The position numbers and the translations under genes are program-made. A stretch of 64,000 bases of DNA, taken from assembly GCA_012656075.1 (NCBI GenBank), contig JAAKBF010000045.1:310001-374000 (forward strand). The letters are read 5' to 3'. This DNA is from Phytophthora hibernalis. Lineage: Eukaryota; Oomycota; Peronosporomycetes; Peronosporales; Peronosporaceae. Under the pieces are notes generated by a model. That model saw only the letters and a list, made by a program, of their open reading frames with translations. It did no database searches and had not been told where the DNA came from. Each line of letters begins with the position of its first letter. The stretch's first letter is position 1. Of the stretch, positions 8,369 through 20,190 are shown piece by piece.

Positions 8369-9657
8369 TTAAGCGAAGCCATTTTGCATTAGAACTAACT
8401 CTTGGATGCAAACACGCAAGTCTTCACTGCCCTCGGTATCCCATCCTTCATGTGTACCGTCGTCCTCTTCTTCGACGCTTGGAGTTTCTGAGGTAAATGC
8501 ATCATCCGCTACTGAAATGCACATGTTGTGCAGAACAAAGCAACATACGATCTTTCGGCATACGTACAGTAGGCTGTCGTCATCTTCGATCCGGTCTCTT
8601 AGGCAAGTCAGCACCGGAAATCGCGCCTTTAGAATACCTATTGTGTGCTCCACAATAATGCGTTGTTGCGCCAGCAGCCAATTGAACGTCCGGTTGCGCG
8701 GTTTGGAGCTTGCTGGCATTTTGTAAGGTGTAAGAATAAACGGGAAGCTGCATGAATACGCGCTGTCCCCAAGCACATACTCTCCAGGCTTAAAAGCTGT
8801 CGAGTTTCTCCGCAATTTGAGCCAGGCTCATTGCTCTCTTGTCATGAAGGGAACCTGGTACACCAACCTAATAAAACAATTATACATATTAAAAATACTT
8901 GCCTGAAGATGTTAATCCAATCCTTAAAGGGTTTTACCTGGTAGAAAGTAATGCGGCGACGGTTGTCGCAGAACAGTTGAGCACCAATGCAGTACTCTGA
9001 TTTGCGCGAGAAGTAGCATTCGCCGTTGATAGCAGGAGCATTGAGCAGCTTGAACGTCGTCCCATCAACGCAGCCAATGCAAGATGGAAAGCCAGACACG
9101 TCCTCGAAATATGACTGCACGCGCAACTTCTCGACGGGATTTGGTCACGAAAGAAACTCAGCCTCCAGACTCAGCACAGCATTAATAACCCTTTCACTAT
9201 ATTTGTAAACAGATCCTGCACAATCTTTGAGTTAGAACACTACAGGTCAATGATAATAAAAGCGATGAATATTTACCTTCAGCAATACCAAAATGCTGAG
9301 CAATTTGATGGACCGTCAGGGTTGAAGCGAATACAGGAAAACCTCAAGCTGGAGCTGCGCTGGTGCTTGTTCTTGCTTCCGCGGGGCCCGCGAAGACATG
9401 ATGCGCTTGAACTCGCTCCAACAAGAGCACAAACGTGTCTTGACGCATTCTGAGGTTGCGCTGTGCGCGCAACACGTCCATCCTATGAACTCGCTCTGCA
9501 TCCCATTTACCCGTCTTCTCCACAGTATGTAGCGGTTGCTGCTGATCGCTTTGTGAAGGATGGCTTCCTCTTCGCCCTCTGCATCGACCTCTAGTTCGTT
9601 GACCACCATCGCAGCCTCCAGCCACTCCAGGGCGATGGCACGCTCACTGCGAGTCAT
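8369..9657 (-). pseudogene. Harbinger DDE transposase (DDE_Tnp_4 type), disabled
   Basis: The apparent start is ATG 9657 (MTRSERAIALEWLEAAMVV). An N-terminal HTH follows (LTVHQIAQHFGIAEG|SVYKYSERVI), interrupted by a 61-nt GT-AG intron (9216-9276). The catalytic core has Asp 1 in SGFPSCIGCVDGTTFKL, a second 70-nt intron (8868-8937) joining ITFYQ to VGVPGSLHDKRAM, Asp 2 in VLGDSAY, and Glu in RIIVEHTIGILKARFP, so all three catalytic residues remain. Damage includes TGA at 9147-9145 where Trp is expected (FLS*PNPVEK), a one-base shift near 8815 and at least two shifts between 9316 and 9540. It ends in an acidic tail at 8369. This element copy cannot encode an intact enzyme as read. Confidence 0.8.
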
Positions 9658-9752
9658 CCCTGTTGCGATTCGACAATGATTCTTGGCTTGCATACACTGC
9701 GGTACAGTGTACCGTACACTATACAGCTTACTTATTGCGGTACTCACGGTTG

Positions 9753-9816
9753 GGAAAGGAAGGATTAATTTGATTGGCCCTTGCGGCTTACTTGCTTTCC
9801 AACCGTGATAACCACT
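9753..9816 (-). repeat. right terminal inverted repeat of Harbinger element
   Basis: Ends CCAACCGTGATAACCACT, the reverse complement of the left end. Short palindromic words (GGTACAGTGTACC) lie just inside at about 9701-9713. Confidence 0.85.
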
Positions 9817-9819
9817 AAT

Positions 9820-10049
9820 GATACTGCTTCCTCAGCGAACACCCAGCACTAAATAACCTTCCAAATCGTATGTTTCATTGCTTAACCCATGAAATTTATC
9901 CTTCGAAATACGATAAAATGATTTTTGATGTGGCGTACACAACGCGCTTTATCCTAACTTGGGGTTGTATGGAGGGTGTTTGATCGAGCCATACGTGGTC
10001 AGTTGTATTTATTGACACATATGTTTCTTTACCTTGCAAATCTAAAAAT
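9820..10049. other. spacer between Harbinger element and tRNA array
   Basis: No gene seen. AT-rich. The last 17 bases (about 10033-10049, CTTGCAAATCT...) are a degraded version of the unit sequence CTTGCAAACTCT, so array homology fades into this flank. Confidence 0.5.
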
Positions 10050-10397
10050 ATCGTTATTGCCCACGAGGACACTGCTGCAGGTCAGCCGGCCGACCGCGGG
10101 CTAGTTTGCTCTTGCTCAGTCACTTGTTCCAAAATTGGCTGCCAACAATGCGGCCTAGTTGACGGAGTAGACCACCGCCCACTCAGTAGACGCCAGAGTG
10201 GCTCGCAGCACGCGAAGCGGTGTTTGTATTGACTGTGCGCGTAGTGTGGTAGGTCGTGTAGAGAAGAAAGGACGCCATGAGTGAGGCCCGGGGTGGTATT
10301 TAGCCGTAGCGGCGCGTGTGGAGTGCCCTGATGGCTCTGTTCGCTGCAGGGGCGCAGAAAGCGGTCCGAAAAAGGAGGGTACGTTATCCATCTTGCT

Positions 10398-10469
10398 GGG
10401 CGCATAGCGCAGTGGTAGCGCGTCCGCTTTGCAAGCGGAAGGCCCCGGGTTCAATCCCCGGTGTGTCCA
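10398..10469 (+). tRNA. tRNA-Ala(UGC), array copy 1
   Basis: A 72-nt cloverleaf. The acceptor GGGCGCA pairs with TGTGTCC and includes G3:U70, the alanine identity pair. The D arm is GCGC-AGTGGTA-GCGC with G18G19. The anticodon stem TCCGC/GCGGA encloses the loop TTTGCAA, giving anticodon TGC, which decodes GCA. There is a 5-nt variable loop and a T arm CCGGG-TTCAATC-CCCGG, with discriminator A. There is no intron and no encoded CCA, as in eukaryotes. Internal A box (TAGCGCAGTGG) and B box (GGTTCAATCCC) fit Pol III consensus. The next four bases are ACTC and there is no T4 run downstream. This first unit has GTAGTGTGG upstream where interior units have GTAGCGTGG. Confidence 0.96.
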
Positions 10470-10909
10470 ACTCTTTGATCGACTCACCTCCTCTTGCAAC
10501 GCTACGGACGGTTACAGACACCGCCCAGTTATGCTCTCGGACGCTTGCAAACTCTACTAATCGTTATTGCCCACGAGGACACTGCTGCAGGTCAGCCGGC
10601 CGACCGCGGGCTAGTTTGCTCTTGCTCAGTCACTTGTTCCAAAATTGGCTGCCAACAATGCGGCCTAGTTGACGGAGTAGACCACCGCCCACTCAGTAGA
10701 CGCCAGAGTGGCTCGCAGCACGCGAAGCGGTGTTTGTATTGACTGTGCGCGTAGCGTGGTAGGTCGTGTAGAGAAGAAAGGACGCCATGAGTGAGGCCCG
10801 GGGTGGTATTTAGCCGTAGCGGCGCGTGTGGAGTGCCCTGATGGCTCTGTTCGCTGCAGGGGGCGCAGAAAGCGGTCCGAAAAATGGAGGGTACGTTATC
10901 CATCTTGCT

Positions 10910-10981
10910 GGGCGCATAGCGCAGTGGTAGCGCGTCCGCTTTGCAAGCGGAAGGCCCCGGGTTCAATCCCCGGTGTGTCCA
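10910..10981 (+). tRNA. tRNA-Ala(UGC), array copy 2
   Basis: Canonical; no difference from copy 1 seen. Confidence 0.96.
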
Positions 10982-11420
10982 ACTCTTTGATCGACTCACC
11001 TCCTCTTGCAACGCTACGGACGGTTACAGACACCGCCCAGTTATGCTCTCGGACGCTTGCAAACTCTACTAATCGTTATTGCCCACGAGGACACTGCTGC
11101 AGGTCAGCCGGCCGACCGCGGGCTAGTTTGCTCTTGCTCAGTCACTTGTTCCAAAATTGGCTGCCAACAATGCGGCCTAGTTGACGGAGTAGACCACCGC
11201 CCACTCAGTAGACGCCAGAGTGGCTCGCAGCACGCGAAGCGGTGTTTGTATTGACTGTGCGCGTAGCGTGGTAGGTCGTGTAGAGAAGAAAGGACGCCAT
11301 GAGTGAGGCCCGGGGTGGTATTTAGCCGTAGCGGCGCGTGTGGAGTGCCCTGATGGCTCTGTTCGCTGCAGGGGCGCAGAAAGCGGTCCGAAAAATGGAG
11401 GGTACGTTATCCATCTTGCT

Positions 11421-11492
11421 GGGCGCATAGCGCAGTGGTAGCGCGTCCGCTTTGCAAGCGGAAGGCCCCGGGTTCAATCCCCGGTGTGTCCA
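11421..11492 (+). tRNA. tRNA-Ala(UGC), array copy 3
   Basis: Canonical copy. Confidence 0.96.
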
Positions 11493-11932
11493 ACTCTTTG
11501 ATCGACTCACCTCCTCTTGCAACGCTACGGACGGTTACAGACACCGCCCAGTTATGCTCTCGGACGCTTGCAAACTCTACTAATCGTTATTGCCCACGAG
11601 GACACTGCTGCAGGTCAGCCGGCCGACCGCGGGCTAGTTTGCTCTTGCTCAGTCACTTGTTCCAAAATTGGCTGCCAACAATGCGGCCTAGTTGACGGAG
11701 TAGACCACCGCCCACTCAGTAGACGCCAGAGTGGCTCGCAGCACGCGAAGCGGTGTTTGTATTGACTGTGCGCGTAGCGTGGTAGGTCGTGTAGAGAAGA
11801 AAGGACGCCATGAGTGAGGCCCGGGGTGGTATTTAGCCGTAGCGGCGCGTGTGGAGTGCCCTGATGGCTCTGTTCGCTGCAGGGGGCGCAGAAAGCGGTC
11901 CGAAAAATGGAGGGTACGTTATCCATCTTGCT

Positions 11933-12004
11933 GGGCGCATAGCGCAGTGGTAGCGCGTCCGCTTTGCAAGCGGAAGGCCCCGGGTTCAATCCCCGGTGTG
12001 TCCA
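11933..12004 (+). tRNA. tRNA-Ala(UGC), array copy 4
   Basis: Canonical copy. Confidence 0.96.
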
Positions 12005-12444
12005 ACTCTTTGATCGACTCACCTCCTCTTGCAACGCTACGGACGGTTACAGACACCGCCCAGTTATGCTCTCGGACGCTTGCAAACTCTACTAATCGTT
12101 ATTGCCCACGAGGACACTGCTGCAGGTCAGCCGGCCGACCGCGGGCTAGTTTGCTCTTGCTCAGTCACTTGTTCCAAAATTGGCTGCCAACAATGCGGCC
12201 TAGTTGACGGAGTAGACCACCGCCCACTCAGTAGACGCCAGAGTGGCTCGCAGCACGCGAAGCGGTGTTTGTATTGACTGTGCGCGTAGCGTGGTAGGTC
12301 GTGTAGAGAAGAAAGGACGCCATGAGTGAGGCCCGGGGTGGTATTTAGCCGTAGCGGCGCGTGTGGAGTGCCCTGATGGCTCTGTTCGCTGCAGGGGGCG
12401 CAGAAAGCGGTCCGAAAAATGGAGGGTACGTTATCCATCTTGCT

Positions 12445-12516
12445 GGGCGCATAGCGCAGTGGTAGCGCGTCCGCTTTGCAAGCGGAAGGCCCCGGGTTCA
12501 ATCCCCGGTGTGTCCA
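12445..12516 (+). tRNA. tRNA-Ala(UGC), array copy 5
   Basis: Canonical copy. Confidence 0.96.
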
Positions 12517-12955
12517 ACTCTTTGATCGACTCACCTCCTCTTGCAACGCTACGGACGGTTACAGACACCGCCCAGTTATGCTCTCGGACGCTTGCAAACT
12601 CTACTAATCGTTATTGCCCACGAGGACACTGCTGCAGGTCAGCCGGCCGACCGCGGGCTAGTTTGCTCTTGCTCAGTCACTTGTTCCAAAATTGGCTGCC
12701 AACAATGCGGCCTAGTTGACGGAGTAGACCACCGCCCACTCAGTAGACGCCAGAGTGGCTCGCAGCACGCGAAGCGGTGTTTGTATTGACTGTGCGCGTA
12801 GCGTGGTAGGTCGTGTAGAGAAGAAAGGACGCCATGAGTGAGGCCCGGGGTGGTATTTAGCCGTAGCGGCGCGTGTGGAGTGCCCTGATGGCTCTGTTCG
12901 CTGCAGGGGGCGCAGAAAGCGGTCCGAAAAAGGAGGGTACGTTATCCATCTTGCT

Positions 12956-13027
12956 GGGCGCATAGCGCAGTGGTAGCGCGTCCGCTTTGCAAGCGGAAGG
13001 CCCCGGGTTCAATCCCCGGTGTGTCCA
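12956..13027 (+). tRNA. tRNA-Ala(UGC), array copy 6
   Basis: Canonical copy; upstream A-run variant GAAAAAGGAGG. Confidence 0.96.
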
Positions 13028-13466
13028 ACTCTTTGATCGACTCACCTCCTCTTGCAACGCTACGGACGGTTACAGACACCGCCCAGTTATGCTCTCGGAC
13101 GCTTGCAAACTCTACTAATCGTTATTGCCCACGAGGACACTGCTGCAGGTCAGCCGGCCGACCGCGGGCTAGTTTGCTCTTGCTCAGTCACTTGTTCCAA
13201 AATTGGCTGCCAACAATGCGGCCTAGTTGACGGAGTAGACCACCGCCCACTCAGTAGACGCCAGAGTGGCTCGCAGCACGCGAAGCGGTGTTTGTATTGA
13301 CTGTGCGCGTAGCGTGGTAGGTCGTGTAGAGAAGAAAGGACGCCATGAGTGAGGCCCGGGGTGGTATTTAGCCGTAGCGGCGCGTGTGGAGTGCCCTGAT
13401 GGCTCTGTTCGCTGCAGGGGCGCAGAAAGCGGTCCGAAAAATGGAGGGTACGTTATCCATCTTGCT

Positions 13467-13538
13467 GGGCGCATAGCGCAGTGGTAGCGCGTCCGCTTTG
13501 CAAGCGGAAGGCCCCGGGTTCAATCCCCGGTGTGTCCA
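13467..13538 (+). tRNA. tRNA-Ala(UGC), array copy 7
   Basis: Canonical copy. Confidence 0.96.
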
Positions 13539-13976
13539 ACTCTTTGATCGACTCACCTCCTCTTGCAACGCTACGGACGGTTACAGACACCGCCCAGTTA
13601 TGCTCTCGGACGCTTGCAAACTCTACTAATCGTTATTGCCCACGAGGACACTGCTGCAGGTCAGCCGGCCGACCGCGGGCTAGTTTGCTCTTGCTCAGTC
13701 ACTTGTTCCAAAATTGGCTGCCAACAATGCGGCCTAGTTGACGGAGTAGACCACCGCCCACTCAGTAGACGCCAGAGTGGCTCGCAGCACGCGAAGCGGT
13801 GTTTGTATTGACTGTGCGCGTAGCGTGGTAGGTCGTGTAGAGAAGAAAGGACGCCATGAGTGAGGCCCGGGGTGGTATTTAGCCGTAGCGGCGCGTGTGG
13901 AGTGCCCTGATGGCTCTGTTCGCTGCAGGGGCGCAGAAAGCGGTCCGAAAAAGGAGGGTACGTTATCCATCTTGCT

Positions 13977-14048
13977 GGGCGCATAGCGCAGTGGTAGCGC
14001 GTCCGCTTTGCAAGCGGAAGGCCCCGGGTTCAATCCCCGGTGTGTCCA
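13977..14048 (+). tRNA. tRNA-Ala(UGC), array copy 8
   Basis: Canonical copy; unit 510 bp with both upstream runs shortened. Confidence 0.96.
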
Positions 14049-14488
14049 ACTCTTTGATCGACTCACCTCCTCTTGCAACGCTACGGACGGTTACAGACAC
14101 CGCCCAGTTATGCTCTCGGACGCTTGCAAACTCTACTAATCGTTATTGCCCACGAGGACACTGCTGCAGGTCAGCCGGCCGACCGCGGGCTAGTTTGCTC
14201 TTGCTCAGTCACTTGTTCCAAAATTGGCTGCCAACAATGCGGCCTAGTTGACGGAGTAGACCACCGCCCACTCAGTAGACGCCAGAGTGGCTCGCAGCAC
14301 GCGAAGCGGTGTTTGTATTGACTGTGCGCGTAGCGTGGTAGGTCGTGTAGAGAAGAAAGGACGCCATGAGTGAGGCCCGGGGTGGTATTTAGCCGTAGCG
14401 GCGCGTGTGGAGTGCCCTGATGGCTCTGTTCGCTGCAGGGGGCGCAGAAAGCGGTCCGAAAAATGGAGGGTACGTTATCCATCTTGCT

Positions 14489-14560
14489 GGGCGCATAGCG
14501 CAGTGGTAGCGCGTCCGCTTTGCAAGCGGAAGGCCCCGGGTTCAATCCCCGGTGTGTCCA
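14489..14560 (+). tRNA. tRNA-Ala(UGC), array copy 9
   Basis: Canonical copy. Confidence 0.96.
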
Positions 14561-14999
14561 ACTCTTTGATCGACTCACCTCCTCTTGCAACGCTACGGAC
14601 GGTTACAGACACCGCCCAGTTATGCTCTCGGACGCTTGCAAACTCTACTAATCGTTATTGCCCACGAGGACACTGCTGCAGGTCAGCCGGCCGACCGCGG
14701 GCTAGTTTGCTCTTGCTCAGTCACTTGTTCCAAAATTGGCTGCCAACAATGCGGCCTAGTTGACGGAGTAGACCACCGCCCACTCAGTAGACGCCAGAGT
14801 GGCTCGCAGCACGCGAAGCGGTGTTTGTATTGACTGTGCGCGTAGCGTGGTAGGTCGTGTAGAGAAGAAAGGACGCCATGAGTGAGGCCCGGGGTGGTAT
14901 TTAGCCGTAGCGGCGCGTGTGGAGTGCCCTGATGGCTCTGTTCGCTGCAGGGGCGCAGAAAGCGGTCCGAAAAATGGAGGGTACGTTATCCATCTTGCT

Positions 15000-15071
15000 G
15001 GGCGCATAGCGCAGTGGTAGCGCGTCCGCTTTGCAAGCGGAAGGCCCCGGGTTCAATCCCCGGTGTGTCCA
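15000..15071 (+). tRNA. tRNA-Ala(UGC), array copy 10
   Basis: Canonical copy. Confidence 0.96.
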
Positions 15072-15511
15072 ACTCTTTGATCGACTCACCTCCTCTTGCA
15101 ACGCTACGGACGGTTACAGACACCGCCCAGTTATGCTCTCGGACGCTTGCAAACTCTACTAATCGTTATTGCCCACGAGGACACTGCTGCAGGTCAGCCG
15201 GCCGACCGCGGGCTAGTTTGCTCTTGCTCAGTCACTTGTTCCAAAATTGGCTGCCAACAATGCGGCCTAGTTGACGGAGTAGACCACCGCCCACTCAGTA
15301 GACGCCAGAGTGGCTCGCAGCACGCGAAGCGGTGTTTGTATTGACTGTGCGCGTAGCGTGGTAGGTCGTGTAGAGAAGAAAGGACGCCATGAGTGAGGCC
15401 CGGGGTGGTATTTAGCCGTAGCGGCGCGTGTGGAGTGCCCTGATGGCTCTGTTCGCTGCAGGGGGCGCAGAAAGCGGTCCGAAAAATGGAGGGTACGTTA
15501 TCCATCTTGCT

Positions 15512-15583
15512 GGGCGCATAGCGCAGTGGTAGCGCGTCCGCTTTGCAAGCGGAAGGCCCCGGGTTCAATCCCCGGTGTGTCCA
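15512..15583 (+). tRNA. tRNA-Ala(UGC), array copy 11
   Basis: Canonical copy. Confidence 0.96.
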
Positions 15584-16023
15584 ACTCTTTGATCGACTCA
15601 CCTCCTCTTGCAACGCTACGGACGGTTACAGACACCGCCCAGTTATGCTCTCGGACGCTTGCAAACTCTACTAATCGTTATTGCCCACGAGGACACTGCT
15701 GCAGGTCAGCCGGCCGACCGCGGGCTAGTTTGCTCTTGCTCAGTCACTTGTTCCAAAATTGGCTGCCAACAATGCGGCCTAGTTGACGGAGTAGACCACC
15801 GCCCACTCAGTAGACGCCAGAGTGGCTCGCAGCACGCGAAGCGGTGTTTGTATTGACTGTGCGCGTAGCGTGGTAGGTCGTGTAGAGAAGAAAGGACGCC
15901 ATGAGTGAGGCCCGGGGTGGTATTTAGCCGTAGCGGCGCGTGTGGAGTGCCCTGATGGCTCTGTTCGCTGCAGGGGGCGCAGAAAGCGGTCCGAAAAATG
16001 GAGGGTACGTTATCCATCTTGCT

Positions 16024-16095
16024 GGGCGCATAGCGCAGTGGTAGCGCGTCCGCTTTGCAAGCGGAAGGCCCCGGGTTCAATCCCCGGTGTGTCCA
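16024..16095 (+). tRNA. tRNA-Ala(UGC), array copy 12
   Basis: Canonical copy. Confidence 0.96.
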
Positions 16096-16535
16096 ACTCT
16101 TTGATCGACTCACCTCCTCTTGCAACGCTACGGACGGTTACAGACACCGCCCAGTTATGCTCTCGGACGCTTGCAAACTCTACTAATCGTTATTGCCCAC
16201 GAGGACACTGCTGCAGGTCAGCCGGCCGACCGCGGGCTAGTTTGCTCTTGCTCAGTCACTTGTTCCAAAATTGGCTGCCAACAATGCGGCCTAGTTGACG
16301 GAGTAGACCACCGCCCACTCAGTAGACGCCAGAGTGGCTCGCAGCACGCGAAGCGGTGTTTGTATTGACTGTGCGCGTAGCGTGGTAGGTCGTGTAGAGA
16401 AGAAAGGACGCCATGAGTGAGGCCCGGGGTGGTATTTAGCCGTAGCGGCGCGTGTGGAGTGCCCTGATGGCTCTGTTCGCTGCAGGGGGCGCAGAAAGCG
16501 GTCCGAAAAATGGAGGGTACGTTATCCATCTTGCT

Positions 16536-16607
16536 GGGCGCATAGCGCAGTGGTAGCGCGTCCGCTTTGCAAGCGGAAGGCCCCGGGTTCAATCCCCGGT
16601 GTGTCCA
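16536..16607 (+). tRNA. tRNA-Ala(UGC), array copy 13
   Basis: Canonical copy. Confidence 0.96.
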
Positions 16608-17047
16608 ACTCTTTGATCGACTCACCTCCTCTTGCAACGCTACGGACGGTTACAGACACCGCCCAGTTATGCTCTCGGACGCTTGCAAACTCTACTAATC
16701 GTTATTGCCCACGAGGACACTGCTGCAGGTCAGCCGGCCGACCGCGGGCTAGTTTGCTCTTGCTCAGTCACTTGTTCCAAAATTGGCTGCCAACAATGCG
16801 GCCTAGTTGACGGAGTAGACCACCGCCCACTCAGTAGACGCCAGAGTGGCTCGCAGCACGCGAAGCGGTGTTTGTATTGACTGTGCGCGTAGCGTGGTAG
16901 GTCGTGTAGAGAAGAAAGGACGCCATGAGTGAGGCCCGGGGTGGTATTTAGCCGTAGCGGCGCGTGTGGAGTGCCCTGATGGCTCTGTTCGCTGCAGGGG
17001 GCGCAGAAAGCGGTCCGAAAAATGGAGGGTACGTTATCCATCTTGCT

Positions 17048-17119
17048 GGGCGCATAGCGCAGTGGTAGCGCGTCCGCTTTGCAAGCGGAAGGCCCCGGGT
17101 TCAATCCCCGGTGTGTCCA
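17048..17119 (+). tRNA. tRNA-Ala(UGC), array copy 14
   Basis: Canonical copy. Confidence 0.96.
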
Positions 17120-17559
17120 ACTCTTTGATCGACTCACCTCCTCTTGCAACGCTACGGACGGTTACAGACACCGCCCAGTTATGCTCTCGGACGCTTGCAA
17201 ACTCTACTAATCGTTATTGCCCACGAGGACACTGCTGCAGGTCAGCCGGCCGACCGCGGGCTAGTTTGCTCTTGCTCAGTCACTTGTTCCAAAATTGGCT
17301 GCCAACAATGCGGCCTAGTTGACGGAGTAGACCACCGCCCACTCAGTAGACGCCAGAGTGGCTCGCAGCACGCGAAGCGGTGTTTGTATTGACTGTGCGC
17401 GTAGCGTGGTAGGTCGTGTAGAGAAGAAAGGACGCCATGAGTGAGGCCCGGGGTGGTATTTAGCCGTAGCGGCGCGTGTGGAGTGCCCTGATGGCTCTGT
17501 TCGCTGCAGGGGGCGCAGAAAGCGGTCCGAAAAATGGAGGGTACGTTATCCATCTTGCT

Positions 17560-17631
17560 GGGCGCATAGCGCAGTGGTAGCGCGTCCGCTTTGCAAGCGG
17601 AAGGCCCCGGGTTCAATCCCCGGTGTGTCCA
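17560..17631 (+). tRNA. tRNA-Ala(UGC), array copy 15
   Basis: Canonical copy. Confidence 0.96.
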
Positions 17632-18071
17632 ACTCTTTGATCGACTCACCTCCTCTTGCAACGCTACGGACGGTTACAGACACCGCCCAGTTATGCTCTC
17701 GGACGCTTGCAAACTCTACTAATCGTTATTGCCCACGAGGACACTGCTGCAGGTCAGCCGGCCGACCGCGGGCTAGTTTGCTCTTGCTCAGTCACTTGTT
17801 CCAAAATTGGCTGCCAACAATGCGGCCTAGTTGACGGAGTAGACCACCGCCCACTCAGTAGACGCCAGAGTGGCTCGCAGCACGCGAAGCGGTGTTTGTA
17901 TTGACTGTGCGCGTAGCGTGGTAGGTCGTGTAGAGAAGAAAGGACGCCATGAGTGAGGCCCGGGGTGGTATTTAGCCGTAGCGGCGCGTGTGGAGTGCCC
18001 TGATGGCTCTGTTCGCTGCAGGGGGCGCAGAAAGCGGTCCGAAAAATGGAGGGTACGTTATCCATCTTGCT

Positions 18072-18143
18072 GGGCGCATAGCGCAGTGGTAGCGCGTCCG
18101 CTTTGCAAGCGGAAGGCCCCGGGTTCAATCCCCGGTGTGTCCA
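18072..18143 (+). tRNA. tRNA-Ala(UGC), array copy 16
   Basis: Canonical copy. Confidence 0.96.
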
Positions 18144-18583
18144 ACTCTTTGATCGACTCACCTCCTCTTGCAACGCTACGGACGGTTACAGACACCGCCC
18201 AGTTATGCTCTCGGACGCTTGCAAACTCTACTAATCGTTATTGCCCACGAGGACACTGCTGCAGGTCAGCCGGCCGACCGCGGGCTAGTTTGCTCTTGCT
18301 CAGTCACTTGTTCCAAAATTGGCTGCCAACAATGCGGCCTAGTTGACGGAGTAGACCACCGCCCACTCAGTAGACGCCAGAGTGGCTCGCAGCACGCGAA
18401 GCGGTGTTTGTATTGACTGTGCGCGTAGCGTGGTAGGTCGTGTAGAGAAGAAAGGACGCCATGAGTGAGGCCCGGGGTGGTATTTAGCCGTAGCGGCGCG
18501 TGTGGAGTGCCCTGATGGCTCTGTTCGCTGCAGGGGGCGCAGAAAGCGGTCCGAAAAATGGAGGGTACGTTATCCATCTTGCT

Positions 18584-18655
18584 GGGCGCATAGCGCAGTG
18601 GTAGCGCGTCCGCTTTGCAAGCGGAAGGCCCCGGGTTCAATCCCCGGTGTGTCCA
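18584..18655 (+). tRNA. tRNA-Ala(UGC), array copy 17
   Basis: Canonical copy. Confidence 0.96.
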
Positions 18656-19095
18656 ACTCTTTGATCGACTCACCTCCTCTTGCAACGCTACGGACGGTTA
18701 CAGACACCGCCCAGTTATGCTCTCGGACGCTTGCAAACTCTACTAATCGTTATTGCCCACGAGGACACTGCTGCAGGTCAGCCGGCCGACCGCGGGCTAG
18801 TTTGCTCTTGCTCAGTCACTTGTTCCAAAATTGGCTGCCAACAATGCGGCCTAGTTGACGGAGTAGACCACCGCCCACTCAGTAGACGCCAGAGTGGCTC
18901 GCAGCACGCGAAGCGGTGTTTGTATTGACTGTGCGCGTAGCGTGGTAGGTCGTGTAGAGAAGAAAGGACGCCATGAGTGAGGCCCGGGGTGGTATTTAGC
19001 CGTAGCGGCGCGTGTGGAGTGCCCTGATGGCTCTGTTCGCTGCAGGGGGCGCAGAAAGCGGTCCGAAAAATGGAGGGTACGTTATCCATCTTGCT

Positions 19096-19167
19096 GGGCG
19101 CATAGCGCAGTGGTAGCGCGTCCGCTTTGCAAGCGGAAGGCCCCGGGTTCAATCCCCGGTGTGTCCA
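19096..19167 (+). tRNA. tRNA-Ala(UGC), array copy 18
   Basis: Canonical copy. Confidence 0.96.
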
Positions 19168-19607
19168 ACTCTTTGATCGACTCACCTCCTCTTGCAACGC
19201 TACGGACGGTTACAGACACCGCCCAGTTATGCTCTCGGACGCTTGCAAACTCTACTAATCGTTATTGCCCACGAGGACACTGCTGCAGGTCAGCCGGCCG
19301 ACCGCGGGCTAGTTTGCTCTTGCTCAGTCACTTGTTCCAAAATTGGCTGCCAACAATGCGGCCTAGTTGACGGAGTAGACCACCGCCCACTCAGTAGACG
19401 CCAGAGTGGCTCGCAGCACGCGAAGCGGTGTTTGTATTGACTGTGCGCGTAGCGTGGTAGGTCGTGTAGAGAAGAAAGGACGCCATGAGTGAGGCCCGGG
19501 GTGGTATTTAGCCGTAGCGGCGCGTGTGGAGTGCCCTGATGGCTCTGTTCGCTGCAGGGGGCGCAGAAAGCGGTCCGAAAAATGGAGGGTACGTTATCCA
19601 TCTTGCT

Positions 19608-19679
19608 GGGCGCATAGCGCAGTGGTAGCGCGTCCGCTTTGCAAGCGGAAGGCCCCGGGTTCAATCCCCGGTGTGTCCA
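19608..19679 (+). tRNA. tRNA-Ala(UGC), array copy 19
   Basis: Canonical copy. Confidence 0.96.
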
Positions 19680-20118
19680 ACTCTTTGATCGACTCACCTC
19701 CTCTTGCAACGCTACGGACGGTTACAGACACCGCCCAGTTATGCTCTCGGACGCTTGCAAACTCTACTAATCGTTATTGCCCACGAGGACACTGCTGCAG
19801 GTCAGCCGGCCGACCGCGGGCTAGTTTGCTCTTGCTCAGTCACTTGTTCCAAAATTGGCTGCCAACAATGCGGCCTAGTTGACGGAGTAGACCACCGCCC
19901 ACTCAGTAGACGCCAGAGTGGCTCGCAGCACGCGAAGCGGTGTTTGTATTGACTGTGCGCGTAGCGTGGTAGGTCGTGTAGAGAAGAAAGGACGCCATGA
20001 GTGAGGCCCGGGGTGGTATTTAGCCGTAGCGGCGCGTGTGGAGTGCCCTGATGGCTCTGTTCGCTGCAGGGGGCGCAGAAAGCGGTCCGAAAAAGGAGGG
20101 TACGTTATCCATCTTGCT

Positions 20119-20190
20119 GGGCGCATAGCGCAGTGGTAGCGCGTCCGCTTTGCAAGCGGAAGGCCCCGGGTTCAATCCCCGGTGTGTCCA
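20119..20190 (+). tRNA. tRNA-Ala(UGC), array copy 20
   Basis: Canonical copy. Confidence 0.96.

Larger units (their letters stand above)
7158..9819. mobile_element. PIF/Harbinger-type DNA transposon with TIRs and AAT flanks
   Basis: The ends at 7161 and 9816 are inverted repeats starting AGTGGTTATCACGGTTGG on both sides (18/18 identical, 29 of the first 31). A second shared block, GCCAATCAAAT, follows 40-50 bp further in. The same three bases AAT flank both ends (7158-7160 and 9817-9819), as expected for the 3-bp target duplication of this superfamily, though TWA is more usual. Inside are a DDE transposase on minus (about 8369-9657) and a Myb/SANT-like protein on plus (7430-8303), the standard two-gene convergent layout. 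Both genes carry frameshifts and/or stops, so the 2,656-bp copy is probably non-autonomous. Confidence 0.85.
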
